Source: Microbacterium paraoxydans
GTDB lineage: Bacteria; Actinomycetota; Actinomycetes; Actinomycetales; Microbacteriaceae
DNA length: 61,424 nt
Direction of reading: 5' to 3'
NCBI RefSeq assembly: GCF_020524545.1
Contig: NZ_JAIVLG010000008.1
Location: 1 to 61,424 of the forward strand
The translations under genes were made by a program, and so were the position numbers. This document shows, one piece after another, positions 52,991 through 61,338 of this stretch. How positions within the stretch are numbered: position 1 is the first letter of the stretch; every line of letters begins with the position of its first letter. The notes below the pieces were generated by a model, which saw only the letters and a list, made by a program, of their open reading frames with translations, did no database searches and was not told the DNA's origin.

Positions 52991-55312
52991 ATGCACGTTC
53001 CCCCTACGCCCACCTCCCGGAGTCGCCGTCGTCCCTGGCTGCGATGCGGCACGATCGGGGCGCTGGTGCTCGCGCTCAGCCTCCCGGCCACGGCGGCCAC
53101 AGCCGCACCCGCGCCCGGCTACCTGACCGACCCGGACTCCGAACCCGGCGACTATCTCGAGCTGAACATCGGCGCCGACCGTACCGCGGCGAATTACTTC
53201 TACCGGATCCCCGCGCTCGCCCACCTCGGTGACGGCGTCGTCATCGCGGCATGGGACGCCCGGCCGGGCAGCGCGGCTGATGCCCCCAACCCGAACTCGA
53301 TCATCCAGCGCCGCTCGACCGACAACGGCCGCACCTGGGGTCCGCTGCAGATCATCGCGGCGGGGAAGACGGGGAGCGACAGGTACGGCTACTCCGACCC
53401 GAGTTACGTCGTCGACCGGGAGAGCGGTCGCGTCTTCGCGTTCTTCGTGCATTCCAAGGACCAGGGGTTCCAGGGGAGCGCGTACGGAGACGACGATGCG
53501 AACAGGCAGATCCTGGGTGCCGCGGTGATCCACTCCGACGACGGCGGGGAGACCTGGAGCGCGCCGCGACTGATCACCGACGTCGTGAAGACCTCGAACG
53601 GCACGCTCAGCGACGGGGCGTACAGTCCCGTCACCGGCGACGTGAAGGGTACGTTCGCCACCTCGGGTGAGGGGATCCAGCTGCGCTATGGCGAGCACGC
53701 CGGGCGTCTCCTCCAGCAGTACGCCGGCACGGTGCGTCAGTCCGATGGATCGACGGCGATCCAGGCGTACTCGGTGTACTCCGACGACGGCGGACAGACC
53801 TGGGAGCGCGGAGAGTACGTCGGCACCGGGATGGACGAGAACAAGGTCGTCGAGCTGTCAGACGGGCGTGTCATGCTCAACTCGCGGGACAGCTCCAACG
53901 GGCGCCTGCGCAAGGTCGCGATCTCGACCGACGGCGGCCACAGCTACGGTCCGGTCATCCGCGACGCCGAGCTGCCCGACCCGACGAACAACGCCTCGAT
54001 CACCCGACTGCACCCGGAAGCCGCCGAGGGGACCGACGATGCGAAGAAGCTGATCTTCACCAACGCCAACAACGGCGCCAACGGCAACCGCGTGAACGGA
54101 GCGGTGCGGCTCTCCTGCGATGACGGTGAGACCTGGCCGGGGCTGCGCACGCTCGAGACGGGTACCTTCGCGTATTCGAGCGCGACGGCGATCGACGAGG
54201 GCAGGGTGGGCGTGCTGTGGGAGGCGGGGTACACCGACACGATGCAGTTCTCGTCGTTCGACGAAGACTGGATGAATGCGGTGTGTGCGCCGCTGTCGGT
54301 GCCGACGACGGCTCTCACCGCGGGCGCGGCCGCCGCGGTCCCCGTCGAGGTGACGAACCAGGAGGAGACCCCGCTCAACGGTGCCGTCACCCTCCACACG
54401 ACGGCGGGATGGGCGGCGACCACCGCGCAGGTCGTGGATCTCGCCCCCGGCGCGACCACCACGGTTGAGCTGCAGGTCACCGCACCCCAGGGTGCCGCCG
54501 GGTCTCAGCGCCTGCAGGCCGCGTTCACCGCGGCGGACGGACGCCTGAGCCAGACGACCGCGACGTTCACGCTGCCGCAGGAATCCGTGCTGGGAGCGAC
54601 CCTCACATCGACGAACACGTCGGCGGCGCGGAACGTCGTGACGAATCCCTACACCGCGGGGGAGCAGCTCAGCTTCCAGGTGCGGGTCGTGAGCACGGCG
54701 GGCGTCACGACGGTCGTGACCCCGGCGGCGAACACCTTCACCACGGGCTTCGCCCCCACCGCGTGCCGGTGGTTGAGCCTGCCGGCCCACGACGCCTACA
54801 ACTGCAACTCTCCGCGGCGCACGCTCACGCAGGCCGACATCGATCGCGGCTGGTACACGCCGGAGTTCGCCTTCACGGTGGCGCCGGCCGACGGCTCCGC
54901 TCCCGCGGTGACCGTGACCCATTCGGCGGCTCCCGTGGTGCTGCGAGACGGGGTCCTGGCTGCCACGATCACGGGGGGGCGGGGGGATGCGGGGCGCGAC
55001 CTGGAGTCGAGCCCCTACGCCGTCGGCGAGCAGGTGCCCTACGCGTTCAGAGTCGACAACGACAGTCCGACGGCCGTCACCGTCGTGCCGGAGACCGGCG
55101 ACTTCTCGCCGTTCCTCCCACCCGCGGCCGGGAACTGCCGCTACCGGAATCTCCCGTTCGGCGCGGGCTATGACTGCGGCACGGCACGCCACACCGTCAC
55201 CCAGGCCGACATCGACCGCGGCTTCTTCATCGCCGATACGACCTGGACCGTCGAGGCGGCAGGGCAATCGACGACGCAGCTGGCGGTGCCGGGGGGGGAG
55301 AAGTCGACGTGA
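52991..55312 (+). CDS. Secreted exo-alpha-sialidase (frame broken near its C-terminus)
   Basis: 773 residues to the stop in this frame. Signal peptide of about 38 residues (ending ATAATAA). The sialidase beta-propeller (about 55-430) shows the YRIP motif (NYFYRIPAL) near residue 71 and Asp-boxes STDNGRTWG, SDDGGETWS, SDDGGQTWE and STDGGHSYG. The nucleophile-type Tyr and Glu regions follow. Then come Ig-like/NEW-type domains and two copies of a Cys-containing module, each with CRW/CRY, a (D/Y)xC step and TQADIDRG(W/F). The enzyme releases terminal sialic acid outside the cell for the uptake operon just upstream. The frame ends shortly after a G8 tract at 55291; the rest of the protein continues in the -1 frame. 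Confidence 0.9.
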   Translation: MHVPPTPTSRSRRRPWLRCGTIGALVLALSLPATAATAAPAPGYLTDPDSEPGDYLELNIGADRTAANYFYRIPALAHLGDGVVIAAWDARPGSAADAPNPNSIIQRRSTDNGRTWGPLQIIAAGKTGSDRYGYSDPSYVVDRESGRVFAFFVHSKDQGFQGSAYGDDDANRQILGAAVIHSDDGGETWSAPRLITDVVKTSNGTLSDGAYSPVTGDVKGTFATSGEGIQLRYGEHAGRLLQQYAGTVRQSDGSTAIQAYSVYSDDGGQTWERGEYVGTGMDENKVVELSDGRVMLNSRDSSNGRLRKVAISTDGGHSYGPVIRDAELPDPTNNASITRLHPEAAEGTDDAKKLIFTNANNGANGNRVNGAVRLSCDDGETWPGLRTLETGTFAYSSATAIDEGRVGVLWEAGYTDTMQFSSFDEDWMNAVCAPLSVPTTALTAGAAAAVPVEVTNQEETPLNGAVTLHTTAGWAATTAQVVDLAPGATTTVELQVTAPQGAAGSQRLQAAFTAADGRLSQTTATFTLPQESVLGATLTSTNTSAARNVVTNPYTAGEQLSFQVRVVSTAGVTTVVTPAANTFTTGFAPTACRWLSLPAHDAYNCNSPRRTLTQADIDRGWYTPEFAFTVAPADGSAPAVTVTHSAAPVVLRDGVLAATITGGRGDAGRDLESSPYAVGEQVPYAFRVDNDSPTAVTVVPETGDFSPFLPPAAGNCRYRNLPFGAGYDCGTARHTVTQADIDRGFFIADTTWTVEAAGQSTTQLAVPGGEKST
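55291..55298 (+). repeat. G8 homopolymer at the sialidase frame break
   Basis: Eight consecutive G residues. Insertion of one G, or a -1 ribosomal slip here, joins the sialidase frame to the downstream 209-codon frame through [15 protein letters not shown] polymerase-slippage switch, a programmed frameshift and a sequencing error are all possible. Confidence 0.75.
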
Positions 55313-55938
55313 TCGCACGGACCCCCGCGGTGTCCGCGCAGATCGCGGGCGAGTGGGCGGACGAGAACGGGAACGGAGTGGCGGACGCGTTCGACACGGT
55401 GACCTGGACCCGCACCGTCGAGAACACCGGCAACGTGGCGCTCGACGACGTGACGGCAGCCGGGGCCGACGTGGGTGCGCTCGCGCCCGGTGAAGCGGTG
55501 ACCCTCGCGGCGGTCGTGGTCCGTCTCACGACGGATGACGTGGCACAGGGATCGATCGCGGGGGAGTCGTTCGAGGCTGCGGCGGCGAACGGCGCTCGTG
55601 CCGTCTCATCCTCGTCCGACGTCGTGACGCTGAGTCTGCCCACCGCGGCGGCGTGGAGCGCGAAGAGCGTGTACACCGACGGGGAGCTCGTGTCGCTCGA
55701 CGGGCGCCTGTGGCAAGCGTCGTGGTGGACCCGTGACCAGCGCCCCGGTGACCCCGTCGGTCCCTGGCAGGAGCTCGCGTCGGACGCGGAGGGGGCGACG
55801 GTGTGGACCCCGTCCCGCATCTTCACCGCGGGCGACGACGTCGTGCACGACGGCACGCGATTCGAGGCGAAGTGGTGGACGCGCAACCAGCAGCCGGGCA
55901 CGGCGTCGAGCGGCGGTCCCTGGCAGAAGGTCGGCTGA
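55309..55938 (+). CDS. Detached C-terminal part of the sialidase: DUF11-like and carbohydrate-binding modules
   Basis: 209 codons in the -1 frame relative to the sialidase; the GTG at 55309 has no ribosome-binding site, so independent translation is unlikely. The first half ([37 protein letters not shown]) is a DUF11/DUF7507-like repeat. The second half holds two CBM5/12-type chitin-binding modules: [33 protein letters not shown] and [18 protein letters not shown]...[13 protein letters not shown]. These would tether the sialidase to glycans. The sequence has no other defects, so it looks under selection or only recently separated. Confidence 0.75.
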   Translation: MIARTPAVSAQIAGEWADENGNGVADAFDTVTWTRTVENTGNVALDDVTAAGADVGALAPGEAVTLAAVVVRLTTDDVAQGSIAGESFEAAAANGARAVSSSSDVVTLSLPTAAAWSAKSVYTDGELVSLDGRLWQASWWTRDQRPGDPVGPWQELASDAEGATVWTPSRIFTAGDDVVHDGTRFEAKWWTRNQQPGTASSGGPWQKVG

Positions 55939-55960
55939 GACGGCACCCGACGGCATCGCT

Positions 55961-56028
55961 CCGACGAGCGGCCCCGAAACTCACAGCCGGCTCCCAGGGC
56001 TGCGGGACCAAAACGGGCCGCTCGTCGG
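55961..56028 (+). terminator. Long-loop palindrome after the sialidase
   Basis: CCGACGAGCGGCCC (55961-55974) pairs perfectly with GGGCCGCTCGTCGG (56015-56028); the 40-nt loop contains a smaller AGCC/GGCT hairpin, and the tail is TTCTCCTCT. It lies between the sialidase region and msrB and resembles the other 60-70 bp intergenic palindromes in architecture, though not in sequence. Confidence 0.6.
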
Positions 56029-56077
56029 TTCTCCTCTGAGACGGCGCAGCCAGCGACGTCGGACAAGGAGTCAGATC

Positions 56078-56554
56078 ATGTCGAACGACTACGGCAAGAC
56101 CCCCGAGGCCGTCAGCGGCCTCACACCCCTGCAGTACGAGGTGACCCAGCAGGACGCGACCGAGCCTCCGTTCCGCAACGCGTACTGGAACAACCACGAC
56201 GAGGGCATCTACGTCGACGTCGTCTCGGGCGAGCCGCTGTTCTCGTCCACGGACAAGTTCGACAGCGGGACCGGGTGGCCGAGCTTCACGAAGCCGATCG
56301 AAGCGGATGCCGTGACCACGCGGACCGACCGCTCGCTGTGGATGAAGCGCACCGAGGCGCGCTCGGCCGGCGCCGACAGTCACCTCGGGCACGTCTTCGA
56401 CGACGGTCCCCGCGCCGAAGGCGGTCTGCGCTACTGCATGAACTCGGCGGCCCTGCGCTTCATCCCGGCTGACAGGCTGGAAGAGGAGGGGTACGGTCGC
56501 TACAGTTCCCTCTTCGTACACCCCACCACCGATTCTTCTGAGGAGCAGTCATGA
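56078..56554 (+). CDS. msrB: Peptide-methionine (R)-S-oxide reductase MsrB
   Basis: 158 residues from ATG at 56078, with AAGGAG upstream. [53 protein letters not shown] and the catalytic [11 protein letters not shown] are all present. This Cys is the only cysteine in the protein: both zinc CxxC pairs and the usual resolving Cys are missing, so recycling must differ from the standard form. It repairs oxidised methionine and is coupled to msrA by ATGA. Confidence 0.95.
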   Translation: MSNDYGKTPEAVSGLTPLQYEVTQQDATEPPFRNAYWNNHDEGIYVDVVSGEPLFSSTDKFDSGTGWPSFTKPIEADAVTTRTDRSLWMKRTEARSAGADSHLGHVFDDGPRAEGGLRYCMNSAALRFIPADRLEEEGYGRYSSLFVHPTTDSSEEQS

Positions 56555-57096
56555 CCGACACCGGAAACATCACCCGCACGCCCGGGACCGAGACGGCCGT
56601 CCTCGCCGGCGGCTGCTTCTGGGGCATGGAAGACCTGATCCGCCGCCAGCCCGGCGTCCTCGACACCCGGGTCGGCTACACCGGCGGCTCGAACGACCAT
56701 GCCACCTACCGCAACCACCCCGGCCATGCCGAGGCCGTGGAGATCGTGTTCGATCCGACGAAGACCACGTACCGTGACATCCTCGCGTTCTTCTTCCAGA
56801 TCCATGATCCGTCGACGCTGAACCGTCAGGGCAACGACATCGGTTCGAGCTACCGCTCCGCGATCTTCCCGCTCACTCCTGAGCAGGAGCAGGTCGCACG
56901 CGACACGATCGCCGACGTCGACGCCTCGGGCCTGTGGCCGGCGAAGGCCGTGACCACGATCGAGCCCGCTGGTCCCTTCTGGCAGGCGGAGGAGGAGCAC
57001 CAGGACTACCTCGTCAAGTACCCGAACGGCTACACCTGCCACTTCCCGCGTGCAGGATGGGTGCTGCCGAAGCGTGACGAGGCCGCCGCGGTCTGA
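56551..57096 (+). CDS. msrA: Peptide-methionine (S)-S-oxide reductase MsrA
   Basis: 181 residues. Catalytic [17 protein letters not shown], then [28 protein letters not shown] and [29 protein letters not shown]-terminal Cys in NGYTCHFPR can act as the resolving residue. It reduces the S-epimer of methionine sulfoxide, complementing MsrB. The start overlaps the msrB stop. Confidence 0.97.
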   Translation: MTDTGNITRTPGTETAVLAGGCFWGMEDLIRRQPGVLDTRVGYTGGSNDHATYRNHPGHAEAVEIVFDPTKTTYRDILAFFFQIHDPSTLNRQGNDIGSSYRSAIFPLTPEQEQVARDTIADVDASGLWPAKAVTTIEPAGPFWQAEEEHQDYLVKYPNGYTCHFPRAGWVLPKRDEAAAV

Positions 57097-57160
57097 CGCC
57101 GGACCGCGGCGCTGCCCGGAGCTGCCCGGTCGCCCACCGCGCCGAGACCCCCTCACCGGG

Positions 57161-57202
57161 CCGAGACCCCCTCCTGCTGACGCCAGCAGGAGGGGGTCTC
57201 GG
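57161..57202. terminator. Strong bidirectional hairpin, GC family copy 1
   Basis: CCGAGACCCCCTCCTGCTG (57161-57179) and CAGCAGGAGGGGGTCTCGG (57184-57202) form a perfect 19-bp stem with a 4-nt loop. A second, imperfect pair (57142-57154 and about 57207-57220) surrounds it. It lies between convergent msrA and the hydrolase gene. A related hairpin is at 58105-58150. Confidence 0.85.
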
Positions 57203-57233
57203 CGGCGGAGGGGGGTTTCGGCGCGATGCCTCG

Positions 57234-58034
57234 CTATGCCTCCGCGAGGAACGCCATCGCGGCTTCCTTGAAGTCACGCGACCCCGGCGCGTTGAAGTGG
57301 TTCCGGTTCGGGATCTCGAAGAACCGTCCATCGGGGGCCGCGGCGGCCAGCGCCCGTGACCCCTCGATGATCGCGTCCTTGGATCCGGTGGCGAAGAGGA
57401 TCGGCCGAGTCGGAGCATCCGACGGATCGGGGTCGATCATCCCCGAGGCCCGCATGCCCTCCGCCAGTGCGACCAGTGCCTGCAGGTCGTTGCCGGGGAC
57501 CCTCTCGGTGAGGGCGATGTAGTTCTGCGTGGTCCGGTCGGCGACGGGGGTGCCGTCCGCGATGTGCGCGCGCACCTGGTCGAGGTCGAGTCGCGCGAGG
57601 GGAATGCCGTCCGGGACGCCACCGAGCACTGCTCGTCCGATGCGGTGCGGCAGCTCACGCACGACCTCCCATCCCACGCGTGCGCCGAGCGAGTATCCGA
57701 CGTAGAAGGCGTCGTCGACGAGGTACGTGTCCATCACGGTCTCGACATCCGTCACGAGCGTGCGGATGCGGTAGCCGTCGGGGTCATGCGGCTTCTCGCT
57801 GAGGCCGTGTCCTCGTTGGTCGAGCGCCAGCACACGGTATCCGGCGCCCGTGAGCGCTCGCACCCACCCCGTGAGGACCCAGTTGTCGCGCGCGCTCGAG
57901 GCGAAGCCGTGCACGATCACCACGACCGGGGCGTCGAGCTCTCCCCACGTGTAGGTCGCGAGGCGCGTGCCGTCGACGGCGTACACGTGCTGGGGGTCGG
58001 GCATGGAGGTCAGGTCGGAGAGAGGAACAGCCAC
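57234..58034 (-). CDS. Alpha/beta-hydrolase
   Basis: About 266 residues if started at the GTG at 58034; an ATG at 58004 is the alternative. The fold is clear: VVVIVHGFASSARDNW (oxyanion HG), VLALDQRGHGLS, YVGYSLGARVGWEV (nucleophile Ser in GYSLG), LFATGSKDAI (acid Asp) and NRNHFNAPGS (catalytic His). It is probably an esterase or epoxide-hydrolase-like enzyme with unknown substrate. It is transcribed away from katA with a hairpin between. Confidence 0.9.
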   Translation of the reverse strand: MAVPLSDLTSMPDPQHVYAVDGTRLATYTWGELDAPVVVIVHGFASSARDNWVLTGWVRALTGAGYRVLALDQRGHGLSEKPHDPDGYRIRTLVTDVETVMDTYLVDDAFYVGYSLGARVGWEVVRELPHRIGRAVLGGVPDGIPLARLDLDQVRAHIADGTPVADRTTQNYIALTERVPGNDLQALVALAEGMRASGMIDPDPSDAPTRPILFATGSKDAIIEGSRALAAAAPDGRFFEIPNRNHFNAPGSRDFKEAAMAFLAEA

Positions 58035-58104
58035 CCCTCTATCCTGGCCCTGCCCTGATCGCTGCGGGCCGTCCTGGCCCCGCGCGGTCGACACCCCCTT
58101 GCGC

Positions 58105-58150
58105 CGTCGAGGCCCCCTCCTGCAAACATGAGCAGGAGGGGGCCTCGACG
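58105..58150 (-). terminator. Hairpin after katA, GC family copy 2
   Basis: CGTCGAGGCCCCCTCCTGC (58105-58123) pairs perfectly with GCAGGAGGGGGCCTCGACG (58132-58150), loop 8 nt. An outer half-repeat (AGAGGGGGCCTCGACC) starts at 58154. It shares the CCCCCTCCTGC/GCAGGAGGGGG core with 57161-57202. It lies downstream of the katA stop. Confidence 0.8.
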
Positions 58151-58190
58151 ATCAGAGGGGGCCTCGACCCAAGAGGGGAGGGGCAGGGGA

Positions 58191-59657
58191 TCAGACCTGC
58201 GCGCGCAGCGCCTCACCCAGTCCGGCGTCCACGTTCGTCCAGTACTGGAAGAAGCGCTCGCGGATGCCGTCGACCGTGATCGAGCGGCCCTGACCGGTCA
58301 GGGTCTCCAGGAACCTGGCCCGCTGGACATCGTCGAACACCTCGCGGTAGAGCGTGCCGGCCTGGCCGAAGTCGTCGTCCTCGGCGTGCAGTGTCGCGGC
58401 GGAGCGGATCAGCTCGCCGTCGGACTCCCAGCTCGCCTCGACCCCCGCTGCGGGATCAGCCTCGGGTCCGCCCGCAGCACCGTAGGAGTTCGGCGTGTAG
58501 GTGCGGTGCTCCGCGGGGTTGAACCGGTACTGCATGTTGCCCTCGTGCATGTAGTTGCGCACCTCGGCCGCGTGCGGCTGGTTGACCGGCAGCTGGTTGT
58601 AGTTCGCGCCGATGCGGTGGCGCTGTGCATCGGAGTAGGCGAACACTCGCGCCATCAGCATCTTGTCGGGCGAGATCCCCGTGCCGGGCACCTGGTTCCC
58701 GGGCGAGAACGCGGCCTGCTCGATCTCGGCGAAGAAGTTCTGCGGGTTGCGGTTCAGCGTGAACGTGCCCACCTTGATGCGCGGGTAGTCCTTCTTCGAC
58801 CAGGTCTTGGTGAGGTCGAAGGGGTTGAAGCGGTAGGCCTTGGCTTCGTCGTACGGCATGATCTGCACGTACACGTCCCACGAGGGGTGGTCGCCGCGGC
58901 TGATCGCATCGAACAGGTCGCGACGGTAGTAGTCGGCATCCGATCCGGCGAGCTTCTCGGCCTCGTCGGCCTCCATGGTCTCGGAGCCCAGGGTGGACAG
59001 GAAGTGGTACTGCACCCAGAAGCGCTCTCCGGCCGCGTTCACCCACTGGTACGTGTGCGAGCCGTAGCCGTTCATGTGCCGCCAGCTGCGCGGGAGGCCG
59101 CGGTCGCCCATGAGGTACGTGACCTGGTGGGCGGTCTCGGGGGAGAGGGTCCAGAAGTCCCACTGCATGTCGGCGTCGCGGAGTCCGGAGTCGCCCAGGC
59201 GCTTCTGCGAGTGGATGAAGTCGGGGAACTTCATCGCATCGCGCAGGAAGAACGTGGGGGTGTTGTTGCCGACGATGTCGAGGTTGCCCTCGGTCGTGTA
59301 GAAACGCAGCGAGAAGCCGCGGACGTCGCGCCAGGTGTCGGGGGAGCCCTGCTCGCCGGCGACCGAGGAGAAGCGGAGGAGAGTCTCGCTCTCCGCCCCG
59401 GGCTGGAAGACGGCTGCCCGCGTGTACGCCGAGACGTCCTCCGTGACGACGAAGGTTCCGAAGGCGCCGCCGCCCTTGGCGTGGGGGTTGCGCTCCGGCA
59501 CCCGCTCGCGGTTGAAGGAGGCGAGCTTCTCGACGAGGTAGCGGTCGTGGAGGACCGTGGGGCCGTCGGCGCCGACCGTCAGGGAGTGCGCGTCACTCGC
59601 GACCGGGGTGCCGGTCTGCGTCGTGGTGGCGGGTTTCGGTGTGGCAGGGTTCGTCAT
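58191..59657 (-). CDS. katA: Monofunctional haem catalase (clade 3 type)
   Basis: 488 residues from ATG at 59657, with GAAGGAG upstream, the normal size for a small-subunit catalase. Distal His is in [18 protein letters not shown], distal Asn in [21 protein letters not shown], and the proximal haem-ligand Tyr in [21 protein letters not shown]. It decomposes hydrogen peroxide in the cytosol. It lies 67 bp downstream of furA on the same strand, the usual furA-katA arrangement, so peroxide-dependent control by FurA is expected. Confidence 0.96.
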   Translation of the reverse strand: MTNPATPKPATTTQTGTPVASDAHSLTVGADGPTVLHDRYLVEKLASFNRERVPERNPHAKGGGAFGTFVVTEDVSAYTRAAVFQPGAESETLLRFSSVAGEQGSPDTWRDVRGFSLRFYTTEGNLDIVGNNTPTFFLRDAMKFPDFIHSQKRLGDSGLRDADMQWDFWTLSPETAHQVTYLMGDRGLPRSWRHMNGYGSHTYQWVNAAGERFWVQYHFLSTLGSETMEADEAEKLAGSDADYYRRDLFDAISRGDHPSWDVYVQIMPYDEAKAYRFNPFDLTKTWSKKDYPRIKVGTFTLNRNPQNFFAEIEQAAFSPGNQVPGTGISPDKMLMARVFAYSDAQRHRIGANYNQLPVNQPHAAEVRNYMHEGNMQYRFNPAEHRTYTPNSYGAAGGPEADPAAGVEASWESDGELIRSAATLHAEDDDFGQAGTLYREVFDDVQRARFLETLTGQGRSITVDGIRERFFQYWTNVDAGLGEALRAQV

Positions 59658-59724
59658 GGTGTTCTCCTTCTGCGTGCAGGCGCGACGAACACCCCCGTCA
59701 TGAAGGGGTGAGCGCCGGATGCGC

Positions 59725-60144
59725 CTACGCGGCGTTCTGGCAACTGGGGCAGACGCCCCAGAAGGTGACCTCGGCGGTCTGGACGGTGAATCCCCCCGCC
59801 GAGGACGGATGGAGGCACGGCGCCTCGCCGACGACGCAGTCCACATCGCCGACCGCACCGCAGGAGGTGCAGACGACGTGGTGGTGGTTGTCGCCGATGC
59901 GTCGTTCATAGAGGGCCGCAGAGCCTGCCGGTTCGATCCGACGGATGAGGCCCGCCGCCGTCAGGTCCGCGAGGATGTTGTGCACCGACTGGATCGACGT
60001 GGTCGGGAGCACGGAGGACACGGTGCGGAAGATCCGCTCCGCATCCGTGTGGGGCATGGAGTCCAGAGCCTCGAGCACGGCGACGCGCCCCGCGGTCGCA
60101 CGCAGCCCGGCGCCGTGAAGCACCGAGTCGAAGTCTGTCTCCAT
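59725..60144 (-). CDS. furA: Fur/PerR-family peroxide regulator FurA
   Basis: 139 residues from ATG at 60144. The winged helix includes [26 protein letters not shown] and [23 protein letters not shown]. The metal-site histidines are in [16 protein letters not shown], and the structural zinc cysteines in CTSCG and CPSC. FurA-type members repress katA until peroxide oxidises the metal site. TAGACT lies 7 nt before the ATG, and an inverted repeat upstream is a likely self-operator. Confidence 0.92.
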   Translation of the reverse strand: METDFDSVLHGAGLRATAGRVAVLEALDSMPHTDAERIFRTVSSVLPTTSIQSVHNILADLTAAGLIRRIEPAGSAALYERRIGDNHHHVVCTSCGAVGDVDCVVGEAPCLHPSSAGGFTVQTAEVTFWGVCPSCQNAA

Positions 60145-60151
60145 ACCCCCG

Positions 60152-60182
60152 AGTCTACCGCTTCTTTTGAGTGATTCAAAAG
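60152..60182 (-). promoter_or_regulatory. furA promoter with AT-rich inverted repeat
   Basis: On the minus strand TAGACT (60157-60152) is a -10 box. Upstream of it CTTTTGA (60164-60170) and TTCAAAAG (60175-60182) form an AT-rich inverted repeat with a 4-nt spacer, the kind of site Fur-family proteins bind. It would overlap the polymerase-binding region. Confidence 0.5.
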
Positions 60183-60212
60183 AACGGCGTGTCGGCGTCT
60201 GTGGATCCTCAA

Positions 60213-60275
60213 CTTTCGAATCGCTCAAATGGCGCCAAGAAGGCGCTGGACACGACCGTTTGCGCGATTCGAAAG
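60213..60275. repeat. Intergenic palindrome family 1, copy C
   Basis: CTTTCGAATCGCTCAAA (60213-60229) pairs with TTTGCGCGATTCGAAAG (60259-60275), one mismatch. It lies between the furA promoter and the end of the J-domain gene. Confidence 0.75.
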
Positions 60276-60290
60276 GGGAGGGCTGGCAGG

Positions 60291-61223
60291 TCAGACGAAG
60301 CGGACGGTCTGCTGCAGACGGGTGCGCACGTCGAACAGCTCGTTCCCACCGATCGCCCGCGCGCCGGGCACGCCCTGGCGCAGCACCATGGCGAGCGCAC
60401 TGCGTCGAACCACCACGACCGGGACTCCCCGACTGGTGCCCAGCGGGGTGACGGCCTGTGCGAGGTCGTCATCGGGCAACACCACGATGGCGCCGCTGAA
60501 CCGGACGCGTGCAGCCTTGGCGATTGTGCGCATCCGGCGCAGTGCCGCGGTGACGGGCGCGCGCGTGCCGAGGCTCGGTCCCGTGATCTCGCCGCGTCGG
60601 AAGCCGACGACCCCGCCGAAGTCCTCCGACATCACGCCGTAGAGACCGGACGGGCCGAGGATCACGTGGTCGAGCTTGTCATCGGCCTCGGCTCCGGCCA
60701 CGACATCGTGCCAGACGGTGAAGCCCATGCCGAGGTCCGAGACCGTGCGGGCCGTGGCCTCTTCCGCGAGAGCATCGGCGAGGAGGCGGCGCACCTCACG
60801 CGGTGCCGAGCGCACGAGAGCGGGGTCGTAGGGGTCGGGCACCTCGACGCCGCGGCCTGCCCATTCGCGGATGAGCGTCAAGTAGCGCTCCCGCCTCCAG
60901 CCGCCGGGGTGACCGTAGGAGCGGGCGCGCGGACGTGTATCGGTGCGGGTGGCGGGAGGCCGCCACCCGCTCCACTCGGCACCGGGCTCGGAGGCCGCCG
61001 CCCCGGTCACGCCTGTTCGGCGGTCGTAGGCGGCACGGCTCTCGGCGGTGCCGACCAGCTCCCACGCGCGCTGCACCTGGATGAAGACCGCTGCGTCGCC
61101 GCCCGTGTCCGGATGCGTCTGTCGAAGGCGCAGACGGTAGGCGCGACGGAGACCGTCCTCATCGATCGAGGGGTCGACACCGAGGACCTCGTAGGCCGAC
61201 GCCGAGAGCGGACTGTCGAACAT
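60291..61223 (-). CDS. J-domain protein with nuclease-related-like C-terminal region
   Basis: 310 residues from ATG at 61223. Residues about 8-68 are a DnaJ domain: AYEVLGVDPSIDEDGLRRAYRLRLRQTHPDTGGD with the HPD motif, then RAWELVGTAESRAAYDRRTG. A Pro/Arg-rich linker follows. The C-terminal half (FTVWHDVVAGAEADDKLDHVILGPSGLYGVMSEDFGG, then VRFSGAIVVLPDD) resembles the start of a NERD-type domain (HxxxxxxxxDHVILGPxG). It presumably stimulates a Hsp70 ATPase; the role of the second domain is unknown. Confidence 0.8.
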   Translation of the reverse strand: MFDSPLSASAYEVLGVDPSIDEDGLRRAYRLRLRQTHPDTGGDAAVFIQVQRAWELVGTAESRAAYDRRTGVTGAAASEPGAEWSGWRPPATRTDTRPRARSYGHPGGWRRERYLTLIREWAGRGVEVPDPYDPALVRSAPREVRRLLADALAEEATARTVSDLGMGFTVWHDVVAGAEADDKLDHVILGPSGLYGVMSEDFGGVVGFRRGEITGPSLGTRAPVTAALRRMRTIAKAARVRFSGAIVVLPDDDLAQAVTPLGTSRGVPVVVVRRSALAMVLRQGVPGARAIGGNELFDVRTRLQQTVRFV

Positions 61224-61291
61224 CGCTCTCCCTCCGCGACCGCGGCATCCAGGATATCCACCGCTCGGTGGGTGTTTGCTCCGCCCCCTCC

Positions 61292-61338
61292 CGTTCGAAT
61301 CGCTTGAATGGTCGCATCGCGGCACAGAATGCGACCAT
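61292..61338. repeat. Intergenic palindrome family 1, half copy D
   Basis: CGTTCGAATCGC (61292-61303) matches the left arm of copies A-C, but no right arm follows in the window. Instead ATGGTCGCAT (61308-61317) and ATGCGACCAT (61329-61338) form a separate perfect 10-bp hairpin. The remaining 86 bases to the window end show no supportable gene. Confidence 0.5.

Noticed and set aside
54968..54985. Second G-rich run in the sialidase (G7 C G6) as another phase switch
   Set aside because: The frame reads through it without interruption and both sides are in the same frame.
28678..61338. TTCGAATCGCGCAA elements as a CRISPR array or tRNA attachment sites
   Set aside because: Copies are kilobases apart without regular spacers, and no tRNA gene is near.
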